Assembly: GCA_025937665.1 (NCBI GenBank)
Contig: JAICQW010000039.1
Coordinates: 1-12,448, forward strand
Source: Nitrososphaeraceae archaeon
GTDB lineage: Archaea > Thermoproteota > Nitrososphaeria > Nitrososphaerales > Nitrososphaeraceae
Reading direction: 5' to 3'
DNA: 12,448 nt
Both the position numbers and the translations under genes were made by a program. Numbering within the stretch: the stretch's first letter is position 1; each line of letters begins with the position of its first letter. The notes below the pieces were generated by a model. It was not told the origin of the DNA. It searched no databases and saw only the letters and a list, made by a program, of their open reading frames with translations. Shown piece by piece: positions 5,512-12,448 of this stretch.

Positions 5512-7680
5512 CTATCTGTAGTATTGAACGGAGACTTTTTCTCCGGGTTTGCCTTCTCTTTGGGCTTTAATCTTTTTCACACCCTCTTCGATATGTCTCA
5601 TCATTACATGAGCTTCTGATGCGTGTCTTGCTGCTTCCTCAGGTGTAGGATACTTTGCAAGGTATTCATGTAATACCAAGGAAACGGCAGTATTGATAAC
5701 AGAACTGGTGTCAGCGCCACTGAATCCATCAGTCATTTCAGCTATTCTTGTTAGGTCAACATCCGAACCAAGCGGTTTGTCCTTACTGTGAATTTCCAAT
5801 ATTTTTTGCCTTGCGGATTTATCCGGTAATGGAACTAACAAGATTTTGTCAAATCTTCCTGGTCTTAACAAGGCTGTATCAATAATATCTGCTCTATTGG
5901 TTGCAGCTAATACTACCACACCTGAAAGCGATTGGATACCATCCAGTTCCGTAAGCAATTGGGAGACTACTCTTTCTGTAACCATACTGTCTCCACCCAT
6001 TCCTCTAACTGGAGCTATTGAATCTATTTCATCAAAGAATACAACACATGGAGCTGCCTGTCTTGCCCTTCTAAAGATCTCTCTAATACCTCTTTCAGAT
6101 TCACCTACCCACTTGCTAAGCAATTCTGGACCTCTTACGCTGATAAAGTTGGCTTCGGATTCGGTTGCGACAGCTTTTGCCAGTAGTGTTTTGCCAGTTC
6201 CGGATAAGCCATGCAACAACAATCCCTTTGGCATAGCATGTCCAAGCTTTGTGTAAAGATCGGGGAATCTTAATGGCCATTCTACAGCTTCCTGTAATTC
6301 ACGCTTAATATCTTCTAACCCACCTATGGAAGACCATGGAACATCTGGCGATTCCAGGTAAACCTCCCTCATTGCGGAAGGAGTAACCTCTTTTACTGCA
6401 TTATCAAAATCGGCTCTAGTAACTATAAGTTTATTCAAAACTTCAGGTGATAATTTCTCATCTTCTAGATTTAACTCAGGAAGTAATCTTCTAAGGCATT
6501 TCATGGCTGCTTCCTTACAGAGATATTCCAAATCAGCGCCTACGAAGCCATGCGTTACTGCAGCTATTCTATCCTGTTCTACGTCAGTATCTAGAGGCAT
6601 ATTTCTTGTGTGAATTTGTAGTATTTCCAATCTTCCGCGTTTATCTGGTACTTTTATTTCAATTTCTCTGTCAAATCTTCCTGGTCTTCTCAGGGCTGGA
6701 TCTATTGCATTTGGACGGTTTGTCGCTGCAATGACAATAACCTTACCTCTTGCTTCAAGTCCATCCATTAGTGATAATAATTGAGAAACAACTCTCCTTT
6801 CAACCTCACCGGTAACTTCTTCTCTTTTTGGAGCGATTGAATCTATTTCGTCAATAAATATGATAGAAGGTGCCTTTTCTTTGGCTTCTTTGAAAATTTC
6901 TCTTAATCGTGCCTCAGACTCTCCATAAAATTTACTCATAATCTCGGGGCCAGAAATACTGATAAAATGAGCATTACTCTCGTTGGCAACTGCTTTAGCA
7001 AGTAGAGTTTTACCGGTTCCTGGAGGTCCATATAGTAACACACCTTTTGGTGCCTCGATACCTAATTTCTCAAAGATTTCAGGATGCCTCAATGGCAGCT
7101 CTATCATTTCTCTGACTTTTTGGATCTCTTCCTTTAGACCGCCAATATCTTCGTAGGTAACTTGAGGAACTCCTCTAAGCGTTTCACCTTTCTCTGCAAT
7201 ATGGAATATGGTTTTCTGAGTTACCAGTACTGCATCTGATGCTGGAGTTACCCCTATTACTTGAAAAGTAAGTCTACCGCCAAAATAAGGAACCATGACA
7301 TTGTCTCCTTTGATTAATGGTACACTTTCCAATGCATCGGCAAGGTAACGTTCATCAATTGGTGGAATTGCTTCTAGCGGTGCAACAATTACCTTTTCTG
7401 CAGGAACAGCTTTAATTTTTTTTACAATGACTGTGTCTCCGATGGCAACACCAGCGTTATTTCGCACAAGCCCATCCACTCTTACGATTCCTTTACCTTC
7501 ATCAGATGGATAAAGTGGTAGACATTTTGCTACAGTTCTTCTTTTTCCTCGAATTTCTATAACGTCGCCCGTAGATGCAGTCAAAGAGTCCATTGAATCA
7601 TAATCGATTCTAGCCACTCCACGACCTACGTCTCGAGTATATGCTTCGAGAACCTTCAGCGAGAGAGTGTTTTGACTCAC
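5512..7680 (-). CDS. cdc48: CDC48/VAT-type AAA+ unfoldase with two ATPase rings
   Basis: The 722 residues follow the CDC48/p97/VAT order: N domain (1-165; double-psi barrel plus VAPLEAIPP linker), D1 (about 175-400) and D2 (about 447-675). D1 has Walker A GPPGTGKT (218-225), Walker B IIFIDEID (273-280) and arginine-finger region RRPGRFD (331-337). D2 has Walker B VVFFDEID (546-553) and RPGRFD, but its Walker A reads GLSGTGKT (491-498), with Leu-Ser replacing Pro-Pro; the essential Gly-Lys-Thr is kept. The hexamer unfolds proteins with ATP; the C-terminal tail ends QYYR, a HbYX-like motif that could dock on the 20S proteasome. The start is GTG at 7680, with TATA box 7702-7711 about 26 nt upstream. 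The gene is monocistronic. Confidence 0.97.
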   Translation of the reverse strand: MSQNTLSLKVLEAYTRDVGRGVARIDYDSMDSLTASTGDVIEIRGKRRTVAKCLPLYPSDEGKGIVRVDGLVRNNAGVAIGDTVIVKKIKAVPAEKVIVAPLEAIPPIDERYLADALESVPLIKGDNVMVPYFGGRLTFQVIGVTPASDAVLVTQKTIFHIAEKGETLRGVPQVTYEDIGGLKEEIQKVREMIELPLRHPEIFEKLGIEAPKGVLLYGPPGTGKTLLAKAVANESNAHFISISGPEIMSKFYGESEARLREIFKEAKEKAPSIIFIDEIDSIAPKREEVTGEVERRVVSQLLSLMDGLEARGKVIVIAATNRPNAIDPALRRPGRFDREIEIKVPDKRGRLEILQIHTRNMPLDTDVEQDRIAAVTHGFVGADLEYLCKEAAMKCLRRLLPELNLEDEKLSPEVLNKLIVTRADFDNAVKEVTPSAMREVYLESPDVPWSSIGGLEDIKRELQEAVEWPLRFPDLYTKLGHAMPKGLLLHGLSGTGKTLLAKAVATESEANFISVRGPELLSKWVGESERGIREIFRRARQAAPCVVFFDEIDSIAPVRGMGGDSMVTERVVSQLLTELDGIQSLSGVVVLAATNRADIIDTALLRPGRFDKILLVPLPDKSARQKILEIHSKDKPLGSDVDLTRIAEMTDGFSGADTSSVINTAVSLVLHEYLAKYPTPEEAARHASEAHVMMRHIEEGVKKIKAQREGKPGEKVSVQYYR

Positions 7681-7701
7681 GATATCAAGTACTATCGTGC
7701 C

Positions 7702-7711
7702 TATCTTTATA
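7702..7711 (-). promoter_or_regulatory. TATA box for cdc48
   Basis: The minus strand reads TATAAAGATA, preceded by AAAGG. Its centre is about 26 nt from the GTG at 7680, so the mRNA should be leaderless with a GTG first codon. This placement supports the GTG start. Confidence 0.65.
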
Positions 7712-7927
7712 CCTTTGTCGAGGATTACTCTTCAAAAATCTTCTCTAGTAAAACATCAGAAAAAATAAGGTATCCTAGTACTATGTTAAACAGAAAATTA
7801 TTTCACTTCATGATCCCCAGAGTAAAAGAAACGAATTGAACCAGGTTCTCTTTAATTTGCGTATCCCAATCTACCGCATACCAAAAGATTCAAATCTTGA
7901 TGATATTCCCTATTTGATTGGACTGTT

Positions 7928-8659
7928 TTGGGTAAAAGAACATTAGTACGTAGAAGGGGAAGAGGAGGCAAACAGTTTCAGGCCATAAAAACAGGAAAAA
8001 TTGTGCCTGCTAAATATCCGAATTTACAATCATCCGAACAAAAAGTTGGTTCCATAGTTGACATTGTTCATGAACGAGGGAGAGATGCACCATTAGCCAA
8101 AGTTGAATTTGATAAAGAAATTAGCTATATGCCCGCCCCTGATGGTTTGGAAGTAGGAGGAAAAATTCAAATTGGAAACGATGTTGAATTCAAACCAAAC
8201 AATATTTTACCACTAGAATCTATTCCTGACGGCACCCTTATTTGTAATCTGGAAAAGAACATTGGTGATGGAGGAAAACTTGTCAAATCTGCTGGATCGT
8301 CAGCTATAGTTTTTTCTCATACTTCTCAAGGTGTGTCTATAAAGTTACCCTCGGGGAAATTTACAACATTAAACCCGAGATGCAAGGCAATGATTGGAGT
8401 TATTTCTGGCGCCGGAAGAAAAGAAAAGCCATTCCTAAAAGCTGGAAACAAGCAAAAATACATGACTGCCCATGGCAAATTATATCCAAAGGTAAGAGGT
8501 ATAGCACAAGCTGCTGTTTACCATCCACACGGCGGTGGAAGACATCAACATGTAGGTCGTCAATCATCAGTGGGTAGAACAACTCCTCCAGGTAGGAAAG
8601 TAGGTAACATCGCACCACGAAAGACTGGCAGAGCCAGAGTAAAACAAAAGAAGGAATAA
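7928..8659 (+). CDS. rpl2: Large ribosomal subunit protein uL2
   Basis: The 243-residue protein is a full-length archaeal L2. It opens MGKRTLVRRRGRGG, with the OB-fold/SH3-like core through residues 40-170, and carries the signature YHPHGGGRHQHVG at 198-210, the loop that reaches toward the peptidyl-transferase centre; the basic tail ends RARVKQKKE. The start must be TTG at 7928, since the conserved GKRT follows directly. No clear TATA box sits at -26; a 36-codon frame opens at TTG 7836 and overlaps the start (see findings). None of the S10-cluster partners (L3, L4, L23, S19) is nearby, so the gene lies apart from that cluster, with endonuclease III downstream. Confidence 0.97.
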   Translation: MGKRTLVRRRGRGGKQFQAIKTGKIVPAKYPNLQSSEQKVGSIVDIVHERGRDAPLAKVEFDKEISYMPAPDGLEVGGKIQIGNDVEFKPNNILPLESIPDGTLICNLEKNIGDGGKLVKSAGSSAIVFSHTSQGVSIKLPSGKFTTLNPRCKAMIGVISGAGRKEKPFLKAGNKQKYMTAHGKLYPKVRGIAQAAVYHPHGGGRHQHVGRQSSVGRTTPPGRKVGNIAPRKTGRARVKQKKE

Positions 8660-8670
8660 TCATTTCTTTC

Positions 8671-8684
8671 CAAAAACATTTTTG
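8671..8684 (+). terminator. Possible terminator behind rpl2
   Basis: CAAAAA (8671-8676) and TTTTTG (8679-8684) form a tiny stem with a two-base loop, and the T5 tract on the coding strand could end transcription before nth. The stem is AT-only and weak. Confidence 0.3.
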
Positions 8685-8723
8685 TAACGTTATTCATATT
8701 CTTAAAACTAATTAGTTAGGAAC

Positions 8724-9383
8724 ATGACTTTAAAATTCGGAAAGATAATTTCGTTAATGCAAAGTACTCTACGCAATAACAATCTCGTCAGAGCCACTGC
8801 ATTGAAAAACTTGCAGACTCAAGAAGATGGGGATCCATATAAAATATTGATAGGAACTATATTGTCGGCTCGTACCAGAGATGAAACTACCACAAATGTA
8901 ATTAAAAAGCTCTTTTCCAAATTCAAGAATCCCGAGGAGTTATCGAGAGCAAATTTGAAGGAAATAAAAGAATTGATTCAGAAAATAGGCTTCTATAATG
9001 TAAAGGCAGCCAGAATAAAGGAGGTATCAAAGATATTAGTGGAGAAATACAATAGCAAGGTTCCTCCCAATCTAGAAGATCTCCTTTCATTCCCAGGTGT
9101 AGGAAGAAAAACTGCAAATTGTGTACTGGTATACGGGTTTAGAAAACCAGCAATTCCAGTGGACGTTCATGTGCATAGAATTTCCAATAGAATTGGGATT
9201 GTTAATACCAAGAAACCGGAGGAGACTGAAATAGTCCTTCAAAAATCAATAGATAGAAAGCATTGGATTGCAGTAAACGAAACCTTTGTTGTTTTTGGTC
9301 AAAACATTTGCTTGCCAATTAAACCAAAATGTAATGTCTGTCGCTTAACAAAACTATGCAAATACTACGAAACTAATAACTAA
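8724..9383 (+). CDS. nth: Endonuclease III, DNA glycosylase/AP lyase
   Basis: The 219 residues make a complete Nth. The helix-hairpin-helix is LLSFPGVGRKTANCVL (120-135), holding catalytic Lys129; VDVHVHRISNR (146-156) carries catalytic Asp147. The [4Fe-4S] cluster ligands are Cys196, Cys203, Cys206 and Cys212, in the exact C-x6-C-x2-C-x5-C spacing. The enzyme removes oxidised pyrimidines and nicks the abasic site in base-excision repair. The start is ATG at 8724, with TTAGG a few bases upstream as a weak ribosome site and ATTCATATT near 8692-8700 as a possible TATA element. Its stop overlaps the stop of the convergent membrane-protein gene by 4 nt (9380-9383). Confidence 0.96.
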   Translation: MTLKFGKIISLMQSTLRNNNLVRATALKNLQTQEDGDPYKILIGTILSARTRDETTTNVIKKLFSKFKNPEELSRANLKEIKELIQKIGFYNVKAARIKEVSKILVEKYNSKVPPNLEDLLSFPGVGRKTANCVLVYGFRKPAIPVDVHVHRISNRIGIVNTKKPEETEIVLQKSIDRKHWIAVNETFVVFGQNICLPIKPKCNVCRLTKLCKYYETNN

Positions 9384-10075
9384 TCCCGTTTTTTTCTGAT
9401 AAGCAAAACAAGTATTATTAGTCCAATAGCTATGATGGTTATTAATGGTACGAAATATAGTGGAGATTCCGCAGGATTACCAAATATGATATCGAATGAA
9501 ATAGCACCAGCGTTTGAATTGTCTGGACTAGTTAATTCGTCTTTACCAAATATTGATACAGAACCAACAACAAAATCATCTACTGATAACTTGTCAATTA
9601 TTATTCTCTTGCCATTTGTTATGGTTAGACCCTGGTTGTTTGCATGCGCTACAAAAACGGGTTGATCCCTAGACCAACCGTCCTGATCACGCTCGTATAC
9701 TTTGATATATCCCGATTCGTTTGTATTGATGGCTGCCCAGAATTTTCCAGTTTTTTCACTAAACATCGCTAGTTCTATGAATTTCTCGCTCGGCGCGGGC
9801 TCTTGGATCTTTATTACACTCTTTGCATCGGCGCTATCTAGATAGGACAGGTTGTTTTGAATTGTAAATTGCCAGTTTGTTGGTATAGGTTGAGAAAATT
9901 GATAGACCACAGGTTGTCTTCGAAAAGTATTGGATGCATTGTAATCAACATCAAATCTTTCTGAATTTTTTGTTTTGATTACATCGTGAACAACACTCTG
10001 CGCATTGATTGTAAATGTGGGGTATACTATCAACAATACCGCGAAAATTAACCAAACTTTCGGTGTTCCAATCAA
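9380..10075 (-). CDS. Membrane-anchored extracytoplasmic protein of unknown function
   Basis: The 231-residue protein has a signal peptide (MIGTPK, then a hydrophobic stretch to about residue 22, with possible cleavage after INA at 23-25), an exported body of about 180 residues, and a C-terminal membrane helix (about 206-226) followed by RKKRD. This predicts a single-anchor protein facing outside. The body has beta-like stretches and three N-glycosylation sequons (Asn46, Asn75, Asn119). No cysteines or metal motifs are seen, so no enzyme is proposed; a binding or surface-layer-associated role is possible. TTG at 10075 lies 2 nt after the sat stop, so it is almost certainly co-transcribed with sat and cysH. 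The next Met is far inside, making TTG necessary. Confidence 0.75.
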   Translation of the reverse strand: MIGTPKVWLIFAVLLIVYPTFTINAQSVVHDVIKTKNSERFDVDYNASNTFRRQPVVYQFSQPIPTNWQFTIQNNLSYLDSADAKSVIKIQEPAPSEKFIELAMFSEKTGKFWAAINTNESGYIKVYERDQDGWSRDQPVFVAHANNQGLTITNGKRIIIDKLSVDDFVVGSVSIFGKDELTSPDNSNAGAISFDIIFGNPAESPLYFVPLITIIAIGLIILVLLIRKKRD

Positions 10076-10077
10076 TC

Positions 10078-11217
10078 CTAATCAACTACAAATGGTTTTT
10101 CTGATCTAAGAATTAAATCAGAAATTTCTGGACGCATTAAATGCTTTTCTGGTACTTTACCTGAATTTACCATTTTTCGAATCATAGTGCCACTCAGCTC
10201 CTCTTTTGATTCTGCACCATGTGGACAAGTCTTTTCGTTAGCATACGACATACATGTTTTGCAAAAATAAAATGATGGAAAGACAACTGGCTTAATTTCC
10301 AGATCAGGATATTCTTTGAATATTTCTTGAGCTGCGAATGGTTGATAATACTCGCCCACACCAGCATGATCCCTGCCTACTATGAAGTGTGTGCATCCGA
10401 AATTCTTCCGCATGATAGCGTGGTGAATAGCTTCACGTGGACCTGCATACCTCATCAATGTATGGATTGTTGAAAACAATACTCTATTTTTGGGAAAATA
10501 ATTCATGATTAATGACTCATACGCATCTATTATCAAACTATCAGTAAAATCGCCTATCTTTTTTTTGCCAATTAACGGATTGACAAACAAACCATCGTAC
10601 ATGTTCAAAGCGGCCTTTTGTAACATTTCATGGGCAACATGCGGCACATTCCTTGTTTGAAAACCCACCACAGTCTTCCAGCCTCTCTTGACAATTTCTG
10701 CACGAGTTTCTGTTGGATACATCCTAAACTTTTGGATCTTATCATGTTCCTTCATTTGAAAAACTTCCATTTTTCCGCCCACTAGGAATTCATGCATTTT
10801 AGAGAGCCTGTTTACACCGGGATGGTTAACATCGTTGGTACCATACACTGCAGTTGCAATATCGTCCTTGTTGTAAGCATAGATTTCGTCAACGTGAAGT
10901 ATAGCAAATTCTTGGCCATCTGAACAAAGAACAATATCGCCTAGATCCTTCATATGCTGGGCGACTTCTTTTTTCGTATCAACAATGATAGGAATGGTCC
11001 AGGGAATACCGTTACTCAATCGTCCTTCGTTAAGCACGTTTAGAAAATCTTCTTGAGTCAAGAAGCCTTCAAGGGGACTAAAAACCCCTGTGGCTATATT
11101 TTCAGCATCTGTTCTAATATCTGGAGATACTTCGAATGATTTCAAATCATCATGATTTCTTTTAGTTTGTTTATTGATTAATTTACCACCGTGTGGTAAA
11201 ATTAGATTAGTTGACAA
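10078..11217 (-). CDS. sat: Sulfate adenylyltransferase (ATP sulfurylase)
   Basis: The 379-residue length and order match archaeal/bacterial Sat. Key motifs are QTRNVPHVAHE (187-197), the ATP/sulfate-binding TRNPxHxxHE variant, and GRDHAGVG (281-288). SPLEGFLTQEDF at 47-58 is the conserved N-terminal block. Residues 319-333 hold Cys319, Cys322, Cys331 and His333, which resemble the zinc site found in some family members. The enzyme makes adenosine 5'-phosphosulfate (APS) from sulfate and ATP in the cytosol. There is no fused APS kinase domain. The start is TTG at 11217, 6 nt after the cysH stop, so both are one transcript, and APS would pass straight to CysH. Confidence 0.96.
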   Translation of the reverse strand: MSTNLILPHGGKLINKQTKRNHDDLKSFEVSPDIRTDAENIATGVFSPLEGFLTQEDFLNVLNEGRLSNGIPWTIPIIVDTKKEVAQHMKDLGDIVLCSDGQEFAILHVDEIYAYNKDDIATAVYGTNDVNHPGVNRLSKMHEFLVGGKMEVFQMKEHDKIQKFRMYPTETRAEIVKRGWKTVVGFQTRNVPHVAHEMLQKAALNMYDGLFVNPLIGKKKIGDFTDSLIIDAYESLIMNYFPKNRVLFSTIHTLMRYAGPREAIHHAIMRKNFGCTHFIVGRDHAGVGEYYQPFAAQEIFKEYPDLEIKPVVFPSFYFCKTCMSYANEKTCPHGAESKEELSGTMIRKMVNSGKVPEKHLMRPEISDLILRSEKPFVVD

Positions 11218-11223
11218 TAGTAT

Positions 11224-11976
11224 CTATTTACCTTCTTTCCAGTGCAAACCACATTCCTTATGGGCATCATTTTCCCACCACCACCTTCCAGCCCGAGGGT
11301 CCTCACCATCCTTAATAGCCCTAGTGCAGGGTTCACAGCCAATGCTTGGATAACCTTTATCGTGTAATTCATTATACGGGATTTTATTTTCGTGGATATG
11401 CTTCCATATTTCATCATTAGTCCAATCGGCCAACGGATTCAATTTAAGAATGTTATTGTTCAAGGAGTCAACTTCAACCTTCAATATATTATTCCTAGTC
11501 ATGGTTTGTTCCCGACGTAAACCTGTAATCCAGCAATCGAATTGTTTAAGTGCTCTTTTCAACGGTTCAATCTTTCTAAGGTTGCAACAAAGCTTCCTAT
11601 TTTCTATGCTTTCATACATTAGATTCATTCCCTTGCTTGCGACCATCTTTTCAATATCACTAGCGTTCGGAAAATATACATCTACAATAATGTCATATTT
11701 TTTTCTAATTTTATCAATAAGATCATATGTTTCCTGGTTAAGTCTACCAGTGTCCAATGTAAATACTCTAGTAAGATTTCTATTGATTTTGCACATCATG
11801 TCAATCAATACAACGTCTTCAGCTCCAAAGCTTGAAGCGAGCACCATTTTATCTCCAAATCTCTCAAATCCCCATTTTAGTATCTCAGGGGCAGATTTAG
11901 ATTCCATCTCCTCAATGTTTTCTATTTCGCTTAATAACGAATCATGTGCCTTTTTTTTATCATGATTTATCTGCAT
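11224..11976 (-). CDS. cysH: Assimilatory adenylylsulfate (APS) reductase, CysH family
   Basis: The 250 residues fit the CysH family. The nucleotide-binding loop is LASSFGAEDVVL (46-57), followed by TLDTGRL (73-79). Cys130-Cys131 and the pair Cys214/Cys217 (IGCEPC) are the four [4Fe-4S] ligands that mark APS-using reductases, unlike the PAPS-only E. coli enzyme. The C-terminal catalytic Cys242 lies in ECGLH. The reaction is APS to sulfite and AMP with electrons from thioredoxin or a similar donor. The start is ATG at 11976 with a TATA box (12001-12007) about 28 nt upstream, so the mRNA is likely leaderless. It heads the cysH-sat-membrane protein cluster. No sulfite reductase gene lies in the window. 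Confidence 0.94.
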   Translation of the reverse strand: MQINHDKKKAHDSLLSEIENIEEMESKSAPEILKWGFERFGDKMVLASSFGAEDVVLIDMMCKINRNLTRVFTLDTGRLNQETYDLIDKIRKKYDIIVDVYFPNASDIEKMVASKGMNLMYESIENRKLCCNLRKIEPLKRALKQFDCWITGLRREQTMTRNNILKVEVDSLNNNILKLNPLADWTNDEIWKHIHENKIPYNELHDKGYPSIGCEPCTRAIKDGEDPRAGRWWWENDAHKECGLHWKEGK

Positions 11977-12000
11977 TATTTGTAATCTGAGAATTTTAGG

Positions 12001-12007
12001 CTTATAA
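12001..12007 (-). promoter_or_regulatory. TATA box for the cysH-sat transcript
   Basis: The minus strand reads TTATAAG, centred about 28 nt from the ATG at 11976, as expected for a leaderless archaeal transcript. It would drive cysH, sat and the membrane-protein gene together. Confidence 0.6.
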
Positions 12008-12081
12008 TTATTATTCTTTTTATCAGACTACTTAAATATAGTTGAGGAGTTTTATCCATTAGGAAGATTCATTATTAGTGT

Positions 12082-12090
12082 TGTATATGA
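12082..12090 (+). promoter_or_regulatory. TATA-like box for the gene at the right edge
   Basis: TGTATATGA is centred about 28 nt before the TTG at 12114. It supports that start codon and a leaderless mRNA, although the element is not a perfect match. Confidence 0.4.
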
Positions 12091-12113
12091 GTGGTGTGTG
12101 GGGGCTTTAGTTT

Positions 12114-12448
12114 TTGACTCATGATTTTTGGCAAAATATATTCAAATATCAGAATTTAGGCTTTGATCCAATCGGTTGGATATCAAATTGCTCTAACGAA
12201 GTTGATTTTTTTTCCCTTGAGAAATCTTTTGAAAAGATAAAACATAATTCTTGGGGCGATCTGTCGTGGTTTGATTCATTCCACTATAGTGGAAAGAGTC
12301 CCGATATAACCCGCAGGATATACAATATTAACGAATCAATTTCTGAGGATTTGAAAAACAAGAAAATTATTTCGCTAATGAGGATTCACAATGAAGTAGC
12401 AGAAGATGAACAAAGTCTGTCCCACCTACTTGACAATTTCTATGGTAA
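12114..12448 (+). CDS. Unknown protein, N-terminal part (cut by window edge)
   Basis: An open frame runs from TTG at 12114 off the right edge for 111 codons. I do not recognise it. The visible part begins MTHDFWQNIFKYQNLGFDP and is rich in aromatic residues (WGDLSWFDSFHY at about 54-65), followed by predicted helices (TRRIYNINESISEDL, SLMRIHNEVAEDEQSL). No signal peptide or membrane segment is seen. A TAG lies two codons upstream in frame, so TTG is the first possible start, and a TATA-like box stands at the right distance. The codon usage and the length of the open frame favour a real gene. It diverges from cysH. Confidence 0.65.
   Translation, partial: MTHDFWQNIFKYQNLGFDPIGWISNCSNEVDFFSLEKSFEKIKHNSWGDLSWFDSFHYSGKSPDITRRIYNINESISEDLKNKKIISLMRIHNEVAEDEQSLSHLLDNFYG

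Noticed and set aside
5846..6256. 136-codon plus-strand frame inside CDC48
   Set aside because: It is the antisense shadow of the conserved D2 coding region and has no independent support.
8400..8663. 87-codon minus-strand frame opposite uL2
   Set aside because: It overlaps the highly conserved uL2 C-terminal coding region in antisense, with no promoter or family resemblance.
9380..9383. Overlapping convergent stops of nth and the membrane-protein gene as an unusual arrangement
   Set aside because: A 4-nt tail-to-tail overlap is ordinary in compact archaeal genomes.
11450..11965. 171-codon plus-strand frame opposite cysH
   Set aside because: It is antisense to the conserved CysH coding sequence; the residue pattern is a by-product of the AT-rich complement.
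1..12448. CRISPR arrays, insertion sequences, integrases, defence systems
   Set aside because: No regularly spaced repeats, transposase or integrase motifs, or tRNA-end attachment sites were found by reading; the window is mostly housekeeping genes.

Overview
The window is AT-rich archaeal DNA. Markers are ribosomal proteins S17e and uL2, a two-ring CDC48/VAT ATPase, a KEOPS Cgi121-like subunit, a Tan1-like THUMP protein, a MoaD/ThiS-like protein ending in GG, and archaeal TATA boxes 26-28 nt before start codons, which imply leaderless mRNAs. The style of these proteins and the APS-reductase sulfate pathway suggest a thaumarchaeon (Nitrososphaeria, perhaps a low-GC Nitrososphaerales member such as Nitrosocosmicus). 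That placement is inferred from general resemblance, not from a search. TTG is an unusually common start codon: about nine of the sixteen intact or window-truncated genes need it.

Layout. 1-393: the 5' part of a metallophosphoesterase (minus) diverges from a THUMP-domain protein (plus). 916-1845: a gene-poor stretch with an 8-bp inverted repeat, a 9-bp inverted repeat around a TATA-like core, a GC-rich hairpin, and a decayed Lrp/AsnC-type regulator carrying two frameshifts and one in-frame stop. 1846-4000: a minus-strand cluster in transcription order winged-helix protein, TatD-family hydrolase, S17e, ubiquitin-like protein, Cgi121-like protein, with an internal promoter before S17e. 4001-4332: a non-coding stretch. 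4333-4799: a small basic protein of unknown function (minus) and a divergent promoter region. 4800-7680: a plus-strand ACT-like protein converges on the minus-strand CDC48 gene. 7928-9383: uL2 and endonuclease III on plus. 9380-11976: a minus-strand cluster cysH, sat and a membrane-anchored extracytoplasmic protein. 12114-end: a truncated unknown gene.

How the genes work together. Sat and CysH form a short assimilatory route from sulfate through APS to sulfite; four cluster cysteines in CysH point to direct APS reduction without APS kinase. The membrane protein 2 nt behind sat is probably co-transcribed and is the most interesting unknown there. The S17e cluster joins translation, a KEOPS (t6A tRNA) subunit and a sulfur-carrier or modifier-like protein; with the THUMP protein this gives the left half a tRNA-modification flavour. 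CDC48 supplies protein unfolding and endonuclease III base-excision repair. No CRISPR array, tRNA, rRNA, insertion sequence or clear phage gene was seen.
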